Of a stretch of 64,000 nucleotides of DNA, positions 44,700-53,754 are shown piece after piece. Under the pieces are notes generated by a model that was not told where the DNA came from, made no database searches, and saw nothing but the letters and a program-made list of their open reading frames with translations. Source of the stretch: Cladocopium goreaui (Eukaryota > Sar > Dinophyceae > Suessiales > Symbiodiniaceae). The DNA lies in contig CAMXCT020001482.1 of the NCBI GenBank assembly GCA_947184155.2, positions 86,006 to 150,005 on the forward strand, read 5' to 3'. Made by a program: the position numbers and the translations under genes. How positions within the stretch are numbered: position 1 is the stretch's first letter; every line of letters begins with the position of its first letter.

Positions 44700-45068
44700 G
44701 TAGGTGGTGGTAGTGGTGGAAGTTTCTCTGGCTCTGGCACTTTCTGCATGTTCATCCTCCAGGGTAGTTCTGAAGATTTCCTTTTTTTGTGAACAGGATC
44801 AGGAAGTTTCCTTCTCTTTTTTTCCTTAGCCTCCAAGTTCTCACCCTTGATGTTCTTGGACTCCAGCTTGTCCTTCTTGTCTTCCTTGGAGACCACCTCT
44901 GATTCATGCAGTGGTGACTGCAGGATACTCTTCAAGGCTGAAAAGTTCTGGTCCTCATTCTCTTCTTCCACCATTTCATAGTCGCATTGTTCTGAATCTC
45001 CAAGGACTTCCACTGGTTGAGCAAGTTCATGATCACTGGCCTGGGTGTCTGAATCTGCATCATCATGT
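44700..45068 (-). CDS. 5' exon of the accessory gene
   Basis: Acidic then basic low-complexity protein (DDADSDTQASDHELAQPVEV; EDKKDKLESKNIKGENLEAK; KKRRKLPDPVHKKRK with a possible nuclear signal). The open frame begins further upstream inside spacer repeats (to 45151), which is probably intronic. An AG acceptor sits just before HQRTHDD. The C-terminal proline run may be the intron's pyrimidine tract. Confidence 0.5.
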
Positions 45069-45358
45069 GTCCTTTGATGTTGGAAAAGCCATTGAAGGCT
45101 TGCAAAAAAACATGAAGTTATGACCACAGTGAATGCCATAGAGGCATGCAATGCTGATTTGATAAAGCCTCATGGGCTTGGGAAAAGAAAAGCATGACAA
45201 TAAACATACCACCCAAGAGGCTCTTCATCCTTCACAGTCTTGTAGCCCAGCAAACTCCATGCCAAACCAGGAACTGCAAAACATCCTTCTTCATCATCCA
45301 TGGCTCTGAGTTGGCTGATCAATTGCGAAATCCTAAATTCTGCAAGATCATTATCAAA

Positions 45359-45632
45359 AAGTTAGATTCATCTGATGAACCTAAAATTTAGTACCTAGAT
45401 TTTAGGTTCATCTGATGAACCTAAAATTTCATATCTAGATTTTAGGTTCATCTGATGAACCTAAAATTCAATATCTAGATTTTAGGTTCATCTGATGAAC
45501 CTAAAATTGAAAATATATGATTTAGGTTTATCTGATGAACCTAAAATTGTAAATATATGATTTAGGTTTATCTGATGAACCTAAAATTGTAAATCTAATA
45601 TTTAGGTTTATCTGATGAACCTAAGACCTAAT
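45359..45632. repeat. seven-copy 40-bp palindromic minisatellite
   Basis: The word TCTGATGAAC recurs at 45371, 45411, 45451, 45491, 45531, 45571 and 45611, exactly every 40 bp. Each unit carries the palindrome AGGTTCATCTGATGAACCT (or AGGTTTATC...). Lies inside the element between accessory genes. Confidence 0.95.
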
Positions 45633-45959
45633 ACTTGTTGTATTGATTTTTTTTGCTAAATTTGATTGTTTTTGAAATACCATGAGTGTTTCATTCTGAA
45701 ATATTAATATATGCTTTAAGATAATATAATATGAATTGATAATATATATGTATATACATACATGTATGGCTAATTCATATATATGCCCATGAGTATTTAT
45801 TATTCTTGTGAAAACATAACATAACATATATGTATGATTGATGTGGCAACCTTCACAGTTAGTTGAATGATCATTGACCCTTTGGGTACTGGTTGATCTT
45901 GATCCACACACAAACATCAAAGTGATTATACAATCTTTCAAAACTACATGAAGATTGAA

Positions 45960-46395
45960 CCCATGTTTGATGGCCATGACAAACCTGAATAAACATGACC
46001 ATTGAAGGCCTGCACAAGAACTAGCCACAAGGGCTTGCATACAGATGGCCAGTAAAGACCTGCATCAAACTAGCCACAATGGGCTTGCAAAGCAAGTGCT
46101 TGCATGTGAATGTTTCAAATTTAAATGCAAATATCTAGCCACCATGGGCTTGCACAGCTACAGGAGCTTGCATATGGATGGTCAGGAATGACCTGCAGAA
46201 GTTTAGCCACAAAGGGCTTCAAAAGCAACATGTGCTTGCAAAAGAATGCTAGCCACATTGGGCTTGAAGAGCATCAAGTGCTTGCAACTGCATAGTCATG
46301 ACAGACCTGCAGAAATCTAGCCACTATGGGCTTGCACAGACACAACCCAAATGAGCTTGAAGCAAGATAGCCAGGATGGCTTGCAAAAGTCAAAC
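45960..46395. repeat. spacer repeats, block 4
   Basis: About a dozen diverged copies (AGCCACAAGGGCTTGCA and GGCCAGTAAAGACCTGCA types). Confidence 0.85.
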
Positions 46396-46625
46396 TTTGC
46401 AAACGTGACAATATAGATATGTTGTCATTCAAATTTGTATTCCTGCATCATAGGTACATCCTTAGCAATCTATATTGTTTGGTTCCATGCAATCTCCAAC
46501 AAAACAATTATCATGCAAGTCAATTTGAAACATTTCATAGAGAACTTGACATGCAATGGCCACAAGGGACCTTCTCAAGCCAAGCCTGCACTTTTTTTAA
46601 AGCTGCTGCATTGGATCTGGGATGT

Positions 46626-46847
46626 TTATGGCAAAGTTGGCCCCACTACAGTGTCCATGATGACATCTACCTGTGTTTTCATCACAGTGTTCTTCTCCCT
46701 GATCTCTGCCACCACCAGCATGATCTCCTGCAGCTGCTGATATATCATGTGCAAGGCTTTGAGTAGATCCTTGAGGACCATCAAGCACAGCAGCAGCAAA
46801 AGGCACAGAGTCCAGCATGACATCACAAGAAGGAATTGCCACACCAT
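46626..46847 (-). CDS. possible small membrane/coiled-coil exon
   Basis: Minus frame with a hydrophobic start (FLLVMSCWTLCLLLLLCLMV) and a heptad-like helix (LLKALHMIYQQLQEIMLVVA; EIREKNTVMKTQVDVIMD). A GTAGAT donor follows MKTQ. A second minus frame is also open, so this is tentative. Confidence 0.4.
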   Translation of the reverse strand: MVWQFLLVMSCWTLCLLLLLCLMVLKDLLKALHMIYQQLQEIMLVVAEIREKNTVMKTQVDVIMDTVVGPTLP

Positions 46848-47581
46848 CTTCTATTTAGCTTGCCAGAGCCAAAACTACCACAAATAATGAAGCTGGGCAT
46901 CACCTTAGAAGGAAAGCAAGCTTTTGTGATATAGCCACATTGGGCTTGACCATATGAGCCATAGTAGGCTTGCAACAAGTGCAAAAGCATGGTGGCCACT
47001 TGGGGCCTGAGAGGCAAGTATCAGCTACAGTGAGCTTGCTTACAGGAAAAGCCATGAAAGACTTATAATGGCCACCATGGGCTTGATGTCTGCTTGGCTT
47101 CCTTTTATCACTATTCTTTTAAAACATGCAGTTTAGATTTAATTGCTTGTGGTTGCATCCTGCTTGGCAAGATAGCAGTACCCAGACTCAGCACATATGA
47201 ATACAGAAATTTGATGACTGCTGTCAGTGATGACCATGGTATTAACATTGAATCACACACAAACAGCTACCTTACATAAAAAATAAGCCCACATCAATAG
47301 GAAATAATCTAAACTGGTGGCAAGAAACCAGTGCTTGTGCAACATGCTCCATGCCAGCTTAATTCACAAAGTGACAATTACAGCATTTGAAGCCCAGAAG
47401 CCACACAAGGCTTGCAAAAAGTCAGAGCCATGACAAGGCTTCCTTGTGTCAAAGCCATGCAAGGCTTGCAGGAGGCTGCTGAAGCAAACTTTTTTTGGTG
47501 CCCTTGTGTCAGCAGCTCTGGTTTGACATCAGCAATGCCAAGGCTTCACTTGCCAATGGCTGCAAGCATGCCATGACCACA

Positions 47582-48100
47582 TCACTTCTTTTTGTAGGCT
47601 TTGGGGGTTGCACCCAAGCAAGAGTCAATGTCTTCCTCCAAAAACCTGACCACAGCTGTCAATTGCTCAGGCACAAGCTGGATCAGCAAGTCTGACTTGG
47701 AAGGCCTCTTTCCACTCACCATGCAAATGATCTTCTCATTGAGCACTTCAAATTCCACCAAGTAGGAGCCAGCAGGAACTTTTCTTTTCTTTTGGCTTTC
47801 AGAATTTGCACTTTCTGCCTGAAAAAGGTCTTCCTTCTCTTCTCCTTCTGCATCTTCATCTGGCAAATCAAGCTTGGCTGCAGCTTCATTCCTGAGCTGC
47901 AAAAGTTCCTGCAGCTTGGCACTTGTAGTCAAACCAGCATTCTTCTTGTACTTGTCTTTCATGACCAGCTGACAGATCATTGGGAAAGTTGGCCTGAACC
48001 TCAAGAAAGATTTCTCTTCAAAGGTCTCCTCCAAAGAATGTGGCACATTGAGCCATTTGTCGCCATTTTTGATAGCCCAAGAAGATCTCACATCCACCAT
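47582..48100 (-). CDS. 172-aa accessory protein
   Basis: True ATG at 48100, single exon. N-terminal MVDVRSSWAIKNGDKWLNVP, middle acidic stretch (LPDEDAEGEEKEDLFQAE), C-terminal KRKVPAGSYLVEFEVLNEKI, VSGKRPSKSDLLIQLVPEQL and AYKKK. Flanked on both sides by spacer repeats (47.39-47.47 and 48.2-48.37 kb). No family known to me; I believe similar small proteins occur in dinoflagellate repeats, but that is memory only. Confidence 0.6.
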   Translation of the reverse strand: MVDVRSSWAIKNGDKWLNVPHSLEETFEEKSFLRFRPTFPMICQLVMKDKYKKNAGLTTSAKLQELLQLRNEAAAKLDLPDEDAEGEEKEDLFQAESANSESQKKRKVPAGSYLVEFEVLNEKIICMVSGKRPSKSDLLIQLVPEQLTAVVRFLEEDIDSCLGATPKAYKKK

Positions 48101-48199
48101 GTGAAGGTAGGGCTAAGTTGTGGTGTCACACTTCTGCTTTGGGCCAAACTCCTCAATTGCAAAGCCTTTCCATGGTGCAAACACAAGGCAAAGAAGCAA

Positions 48200-48370
48200 T
48201 CAAAAAGCCATGCAGGCTTACAAGCATAACAAGCCATGAAGGCTTGCACAAAGAAGGCTACCAGCCATGAAGGCTTGCACACAGAAGGCTACCAGCCAGT
48301 TACAAAGGCTTGCACACCCACCAGCCATGACAGCTTGCACCCTACAGGAGCCACAAGAAAGGCTTGGCAA
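48200..48370. repeat. spacer repeats, block 5
   Basis: About seven copies, two of them near-identical (AGCCATGAAGGCTTGCACA then AAGAAGGCTACC). Confidence 0.9.
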
Positions 48371-48472
48371 TGAAGATCTTCATGGGAGACAGCTGTTTTG
48401 CATGCTGCAGAAATGAGTACTCCTCTGCAGTGTGACACCTATACCCTTGCTATTGCAGTAGCAACCAAAAGT

Positions 48473-49165
48473 TCAGCTTTCAGTCTTGGCCTTCTTCTTG
48501 GGCTGAATCTCTTTCTTTCCATTGTCAGTGAGCAATTTGTCATGAGTAGCCACAGGAGAGCTGTTTGTCAAGATAGGGATCTTGCAAGCATCAACCACAA
48601 TCTCACTGGCAGACATGTTGCCATCTTCACCTTGCCCAGCTGCCTTTACCCACCAAAATGGTGACAGGACACCATCATCTTTGCTGAAATCACTCAATGC
48701 CTTGTAAGGCTGCACTTGCCAATCATGACCAAATGCCTTGATGTAGATCTTGTCCTTAACAGGCTCACCTTTGAGCTTGGAGACAGTTCCACAAGGCACA
48801 AACTTCAGTGCACCTTTCTTCATTTTCTGCAAGGACCAAACATGGTTGGGGTGGTTGGTGAAAGCGACCTGGTCAGCAGTCACAGCATGGTCCATGCATG
48901 CTTGCAGCAAAGCCTTCTGAACATGGCTCCTCTGCATGTCTGCTTGCACCAAAGGATTATGCTGTGGCACATGTTGGTCCTGCTTTGCTCCTTCACATTT
49001 TTCAGGAGGGTGCATTTTGGTCAGCTTCCACAACTTGAGCTGGTCAAATGGCACATGCACTTCTTCTTTGGGATGAAACAAAGGCTGATGCACCATGATG
49101 CAAGCTGTCTGTGTGCAAGAGATGTGCTGGAATATCTTGTGGCCATGGTCTTTGGCATTGAGATA
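48473..49165 (-). CDS. 3' exon of a second split accessory gene
   Basis: Begins at a minus-strand acceptor (GTACTATTGCCAG|G); reads YLNAKDHGHKIFQHISCTQT, HQPLFHPKEEVHVPFDQLKL ... and a basic tail EIQPKKKAKTES then stop. The 246-codon frame extends 5' of the acceptor but that part is likely intron. No recognised domain. Confidence 0.58.
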   Translation of the reverse strand, partial: YLNAKDHGHKIFQHISCTQTACIMVHQPLFHPKEEVHVPFDQLKLWKLTKMHPPEKCEGAKQDQHVPQHNPLVQADMQRSHVQKALLQACMDHAVTADQVAFTNHPNHVWSLQKMKKGALKFVPCGTVSKLKGEPVKDKIYIKAFGHDWQVQPYKALSDFSKDDGVLSPFWWVKAAGQGEDGNMSASEIVVDACKIPILTNSSPVATHDKLLTDNGKKEIQPKKKAKTES

Positions 49166-49249
49166 CCTGGCAATAGTACCAATGTGAAGCTTCAAAAGAA
49201 ACTTTGCAAACAATCCAAAAGAAACTCATTCAAAAGGCTTCAAAAAATC

Positions 49250-49620
49250 ACACCAAGATGCATCTCATTGACTTTGATGTGTTTGTTTTGCAGAAGGGCC
49301 AACTCAGCTTTGCTGGCAGACAACACATTGCTCACCTGGATGTCAGTGCTAGAAGGAGAGACTGCAGCTTGCACCTGTGCCATGCCTTGCAAGTCTTCTG
49401 TAAACTTTCCAGCAATCTCCTGCAAATCTTCAAATCCATCTGGCTCTCTGCCTGCTTTCTCTTTGTTGAGAACATGCAGGCAAACCCTGACACACAGTCG
49501 ACCAAAGGCACCAACAGTCTGGCTTTCAGTAGCTTTGGAAGCCACATATAAAGCCCAAGCATCTTGAAGAACTTGCCTCAGATGCTGGCTTCCACAAGTG
49601 CCAAAAAAGAAATTGACTTT
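49250..49620 (-). CDS. middle exon of the second split gene
   Basis: Open minus frame FFGTCGSQHLRQVLQDAWAL, SQTVGAFGRLCVRVCLHVLN, GREPDGFEDLQEIAGKFTED, ending near KHIKVNEMHLG at a GTGTGA-type donor. It has no ATG start; an acceptor after CACCTTGCAAAG fits. The phase to the 3' exon was not resolved. Confidence 0.52.
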
Positions 49621-49656
49621 GCAAGGTGGAATCAAGTCAAAAATTGCTAATGTATC

Positions 49657-49775
49657 CTGGCCAGCTGCTCTGCTTCAAGCACCTTCTGCCTCATTGCAAG
49701 GCTTTTGACTCTTTCTGTGTCGCCTCTGACCAAAATCTTGGAGACACCATCCACAGCTTTCTGTGAAGACATCAT
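49657..49775 (-). CDS. first exon of the second split gene
   Basis: ATG at 49775; reads MMSSQKAVDGVSKILVRGDT then ERVKSLAMRQKVLEAEQLA. Helical. It ends near a GA donor (GGCCAG|GATACA) just before an in-frame TAG. Not visible as a long ORF. Confidence 0.52.
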
Positions 49776-50311
49776 TGTTGCCCACCTCAGATGCAAAGGA
49801 AGAAGGCAGTGGCTTGAGGAAGGGTTGCACAGCCACAGAGAGCTTGAAACAACCAGAACAGAAGGTAGCCATCAAGGCTTGGCAAGGCTACAACAAGAAC
49901 CTGCATGATTAACTAGCCACAAAGGCTTGAATCTGTAGGCAACAGCAACCAACCAACAGGCAGCCATAGAGGCTTGAACTTGCATGGGCACAAAGCCTTT
50001 GCAACTAAAAGTCAGCCATGCAGGCTTGAAAGAACCACTTGATGCTGCCAAGAGGCATGGAAGCTCTCAAGAAAGGTAGCACATGATCACCACCCTTCAG
50101 CTCAAAATAGGTGATAGCTTTCATCATCTCTTCACCCACCATGACAGTGCCATAGGTCTTGCCTAAGGTCTCTAGCTATGTGGTGCCCATTGCCATCTTT
50201 GAAAGGGCAGGATAAACACTCAAGCTGTTAACACCACAGTCAAGACATTGAAGGTAATATGAGTGCTATGAATGCACCTTCCAAAATGCACTTCACACAC
50301 CAAATTTTGAA

Positions 50312-51161
50312 TCAAGCTGAGAAACCGAATTTGGAGAGGAAATTGATGATTGGACAATCCATGCCACCACCAAACTTGCCCACATAGTGAGCAATGCAAT
50401 CCAAGCTAGGCTTGCAAGCTGGGTCACATGCTTTCAAAATATCCAAAGAGTTCTTGAGCTGTTGCCCATGCTTCAGGCCTTGGGCCAGCTGTGCAGCACA
50501 TTCCACTTCAGAGAGCTGCTTGGAGTTGCTGTTGGTGCTGTTCAAAGCAAGTTGCAGCCAGCTGGGCAAGTCTTTCCACTCTGATTCCACTGAAGCTGAC
50601 AGCACACACCAAGACCATCCCTGGCTTAGCAGCTCCAGAATGCTATTTGACCTCTCCTCTCCTTGCCTGAGCTGAAGCACATGCTGAGGTCCAGGTCCTT
50701 GGCATCCTGCTTCCAATGCTTTCAGCCAAGCAGTTGTATGAGAACTGCTTACACTCAAGAACCTCTCCTTGCAAGTGACAGGGGCCAGTAAGGATGGAGT
50801 CTGCTCAACCAAAGCCTTGTTGGCTGCCAGCTGCATTTCTCTGGCTTGAGGTTCTAAGGCCATCTCAAAGGCAAAGGAATCTGTAAGCAGCTCTTTCCTC
50901 ACACCCACATTCCACATTCTCAAGCCCTTGCTCCAGCAGTCTACACTGCTCAGCATCTGCCCAGATCTATTCTGGGGATGCACAAGAACATCGCATGGTT
51001 TCAGCTCTGTCCTGTAAGCCAGCCCACATTCCAAAAGCACACTGGTGAGCTTTTGCACCTTGACAAGCACAGGGTCAACACTTTTAAGCACCCCATTCAC
51101 TTCTTTCTTCACTTCTTCTGAAATGGCAGCCATTGCTACCTTTTGCGTTTGGGCCAAGCAC
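50312..51161 (-). CDS. accessory protein of about 280 aa at the 5' end of the gene array
   Basis: The open frame reaches an ATG at 51190. An AG|G acceptor (GCACTTGCAG) and a second Met (VAMAAISEEVKKEVNGVLKS) suggest a start near 51161 or just downstream. Mostly helical, with cysteines near the C-terminus (LKACDPACKPSLDCIAHYVG) and a stop after FLSKFGFSA. Unrecognised. First gene from the right TIR. Confidence 0.55.
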
Positions 51162-51214
51162 CTGCAAGTGCACAGCATAACCAAAGCCATCAATGAGGAG
51201 GTGCAAGATCCAAA

Positions 51215-51440
51215 GAGCCATGGAAGGCTTGGTCAAAACAGCCATTATGGCTTGCATCAATTAGCCATGACAATCTTGCATGGAAATCAAGAAGCCATGG
51301 ATAGGCTTGAAACACCACAGAGCTGGACAGCTTGCATGGGCTTACAACCACAGCCATGGAGGCTTGCAAGCACAGCTATGAAGGCTTGCAAGAACAGCTA
51401 TGAAAGCTTACACAGCAGCAGCCATTGTCAGGCTTGATCA
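51215..51440. repeat. spacer repeats, block 6
   Basis: About eight copies next to the rightmost gene, for example AGCCATGGAGGCTTGCAAGC. Confidence 0.9.
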
Positions 51441-51819
51441 AGCAGTTCCAGAAGCAGTTTTTTGCAGCTTCTTTGATTGTTTTATTCCACATTTCATTGC
51501 CAAGATGATTTTGGGCTTTGCTCAATTTTTGGCAAGTCATAGCAAACACTGCTGTTAGCAGGTCACAATTGAAATCTTAACCACAATGGTCCAATGCTGG
51601 GGACAAGCTATCAGCACCCCACATGGAAAACACATGGCAAACCATGCTCTGATTGCCTGAACATGTTCTTGGCTCATGGTGAATTTGAAAAAATGTTCAT
51701 TGGTATATCTGGCATATATTTTTTTGAAAAGTTGTTTTTTCTGCATTGAAACACAATTTTCTTTAGAGCAGATTGCATCCAGAAATGTGTTTGCTGGAGC
51801 TTAAAATGATCATTGCTAG

Positions 51820-52012
51820 ACCATGAAGTTAAGCCATCTAACTTGCCTAAACCTTTACAACTTTTAAGATAGTTAGGTTTGCACTAGCTAAAAATTATAA
51901 AGTTTAGCTAACCTGCCTAAACCTACTAAAAGGTTACTACATAGTTACAACAGATTTAAGACAGTGTTGTCACATACTTAGAATAGTATTAGCTAAAGCA
52001 CATAACCCTATC
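51820..52012. repeat. right subterminal repeats
   Basis: Several short words (GCCTAAACC, TTTAGCTAA, GGTTACTAC) recur and mirror TTAGCTAAG words inside the left TIR, as subterminal transposase-binding repeats of class II elements often do. Confidence 0.6.
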
Positions 52013-52039
52013 AACCTACTAGTAAGGCCACAGCTGATC
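52013..52039 (-). repeat. right terminal inverted repeat, 27 bp
   Basis: AACCTACTAGTAAGG...CAGCTGATC; exact reverse complement of the left TIR. Confidence 0.92.
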
Positions 52040-52156
52040 ATAGTAAGGATTACTCCCTGACTTTTTAAAGTTCAAGTTGGCTGAAGCACTTAAAATTACA
52101 TCAAGCGAACTTATGCTACTTATGTTATAAGTAGAAATTAGTAGAATTAAGTTAGT

Positions 52157-52294
52157 TACAATGTGAGGCCCCCAAGATAGCTAAGTTGGTTTATAAGCCC
52201 CAGTAACTAGTTCGTTATAAGTACCATAAACCATAGTGACATTGGAATTATGTTCACCAACTGAACGCTATCGAACGGGGGCCTCACATTGTAG
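52157..52294. mobile_element. family D MITE (CTACAATGTGAGGCCCC TIR)
   Basis: TACAATGTGAGGCCCCC at the left and GGGGGCCTCACATTGTAG at the right. The right end is immediately followed by an open exon. Sits about 120 bp outside the 12.9-kb element. Confidence 0.88.
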
Positions 52295-52475
52295 GCTATT
52301 TCTGTTGGTCCCTGAGGCTATTGTGGTTGCTCCTACTTCATCAACGCAGCCAGTTTGATCCGCATTTCGGCCATTGGTTTTGGCGTTGCTTGGCGAATGC
52401 TTGGCGAAGCATGGTTCGCCAGCCCCAGCGAACCATGAAGCGTCGAAAAAAAAGCCAAGAAAGAGAATCGCAAAG
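52295..52475 (+). CDS. putative exon beginning at a MITE end
   Basis: Starts right after TTGTAG of family D and is open for 59 codons (YFCWSLRLLWLLLLHQRSQF ... RTMKRRKKSQERESQ) to GTGTGA. The minus strand is also open (GAGEPCFAKHSPSNAKTNGR) and has a GTGAGG donor in the same TIR, so strand is not certain. Confidence 0.42.
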
Positions 52476-52645
52476 GTGTGAAAAACCAATCTGAAAGAAT
52501 TACATGTTTTTTTCGGTCAGTTTTTTGGTGACATCTGAAATCACCATTCAGAATCTGAAGACAGAAATATCAAAGTAATATCTAAAGCACAAATCCTATA
52601 GTGAACCACTGACCTACATTGAAACCTCTGTGCCGCGCCACCAAG

Positions 52646-52795
52646 GTCACCTTTTCCTCGTGTTTGTCGGCCTTCCGGTGCTTGAAGGGCTTACGAAGGG
52701 CCCAGTGGGCCAATTTGATGTATCTTGGCGACCTACCTTTTCCCCCCGCCCTCAGTACCAAAAATCTCAAAAAAATGTGGGAAAAGGAACGACAG
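52646..52795 (+). CDS. putative exon in a region open on both strands
   Basis: AG|G acceptor (GCGCCACCAAG), 50 codons (LKGLRRAQWANLMYLGDLPF, then STKNLKKMWEKERQ) and donor GTGAAT. Another plus frame and a 109-aa minus frame (RYIKLAHWALRKPFKHRKAD) are open over the same GC-rich DNA. Confidence 0.38.
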
Positions 52796-52920
52796 GTGAA
52801 TGATGGAAGGGATCCCCGGAGATCCCCCGATTTTTCGCCAGATATTTCTGTAGATAGGCCGTTTCTATCCGTTGGGGTCAGAATTCTCCCCCCCAAAAAA
52901 ATTGACTGCAAACTTCATAG

Positions 52921-53075
52921 CTGACTTCACCGGGTCTTGGGCTGAGGTCAGTGTTGTGTCTTGGCTCCACGTGGATCCAGTCCGCGGTGATGGGGTGATG
53001 GGCCATTTTTATCCATTTTTCGGAAAGCACGAATGGCAGTGGAGGAATGTGATATCCGTTCCATGGCCATTCCAG
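52921..53075 (+). CDS. exon ending in a family C MITE
   Basis: Acceptor GCAAACTTCATAG; reads DFTGSWAEVSVVSWLHVDPV, GHFYPFFGKHEWQWRNVISV and PWPFQ, ending at CAG|GATCCT. Splicing out 53076-53173 continues in frame. Confidence 0.55.
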
Positions 53076-53195
53076 GATCCTAAATTGGAGGTACCTACCA
53101 TATATAAGGCCTATATATAAGGCCTATGTAAGGGAATATCCCCACAAAATATGGTACAGTACCTCCATTTCAGGATCCTGAAGATCTCCCATTGA
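53061..53195. mobile_element. family C MITE forming a probable GA-AG intron
   Basis: TIR CCATGGCCATTCCAGGATCC ... TTTCAGGATCCTGAAGAT...CATTGATGG. Both ends carry CAGGATCCT, so removing 53076-53173 joins CAG to GATCCT. The second copy is at 56493. Confidence 0.72.
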
Positions 53196-53242
53196 TGGTT
53201 TGTTGGTTTTTTCGACCGTGTGAATCCCTGCGACTCAAGTAA
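53174..53242 (+). CDS. exon following the family C intron
   Basis: Continues the previous frame as DPEDLPLMVCWFFRPCESLR, LK and TAA. Phase 0 on both sides of the MITE intron. Confidence 0.52.
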   Translation, partial: DPEDLPLMVCWFFRPCESLRLK

Positions 53243-53646
53243 TGATTTCTTGCGTAAGTCCATTCATGAAGCCTGATGGATGAACCTCCTGGCTCTACTA
53301 GGCTCAAGTATAGAATGAAGCGTATTGGCAATTTCAATGATGGGTTGGTTGGTTCCGCCAGTTAAAAAATGAAGGCTGTCGATGTGTGAGGTCGTGGAAT
53401 TGAATATGTCAAACACATATAATATTTATATATACAGTTTATATAGAGGGGTTATATCCACCCTGATCATACCCAGATAAATCAACCTGCAGATATCCTT
53501 TGGTAATTTAACACCAAATATGGAAAATCACCTATGTCTAATTGGTAAATCACCAAACAACAAATGGGCCATCTATACCATTGGACCATAGCTTCGTTAA
53601 AACTTGTTAAAGTTAAAGTGCCAGAACTGGATGTTCTCCCTACTTG

Positions 53647-53754
53647 TTTGGTTGGTGCTTTCAAACATGAATTTTATTTTCCATATATGAGATGTCATCC
53701 TTCCCATTGACGAAGTCATATTTTTCAAGATGGTGAAATTGCACCACCAAGCAG
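53647..53754. mobile_element. family A MITE (CAAGCAG variant)
   Basis: TTTGGTTGGTGCTTTCAAAC ... GCACCACCAAGCAG. Confidence 0.85.

Larger units (their letters stand above)
39150..52039 (-). mobile_element. 12.9-kb TIR-bounded DNA transposon-like element
   Basis: Perfect 27-bp inverted repeats (outer end GATCAGCTGTGG) lie at 39150-39176 and 52013-52039. Inside are subterminal TAGCTAA/GTTAGGT repeats near both ends and about 70 copies of an AGCC..GGCT spacer motif. The base composition is CpG-poor, unlike the flanks, and seven or more coding units are all on the minus strand. A target-site duplication was not identified, so the exact outer border could extend a few bases. It resembles a large class II element; family placement is inferred only from the transposase-like protein. 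Confidence 0.82.

Noticed and set aside
45359-45632. CRISPR-like array of palindromic repeats
   Set aside because: The 40-bp period has linkers too short and too similar to be spacers; eukaryotic transposon context.
52582-52911. 109-aa minus ORF resembling a basic ribosomal protein
   Set aside because: KPFKHRKADKHEEK looked ribosomal at first, but it does not match any ribosomal protein I can align by memory, and a plus exon with splice sites overlaps it.
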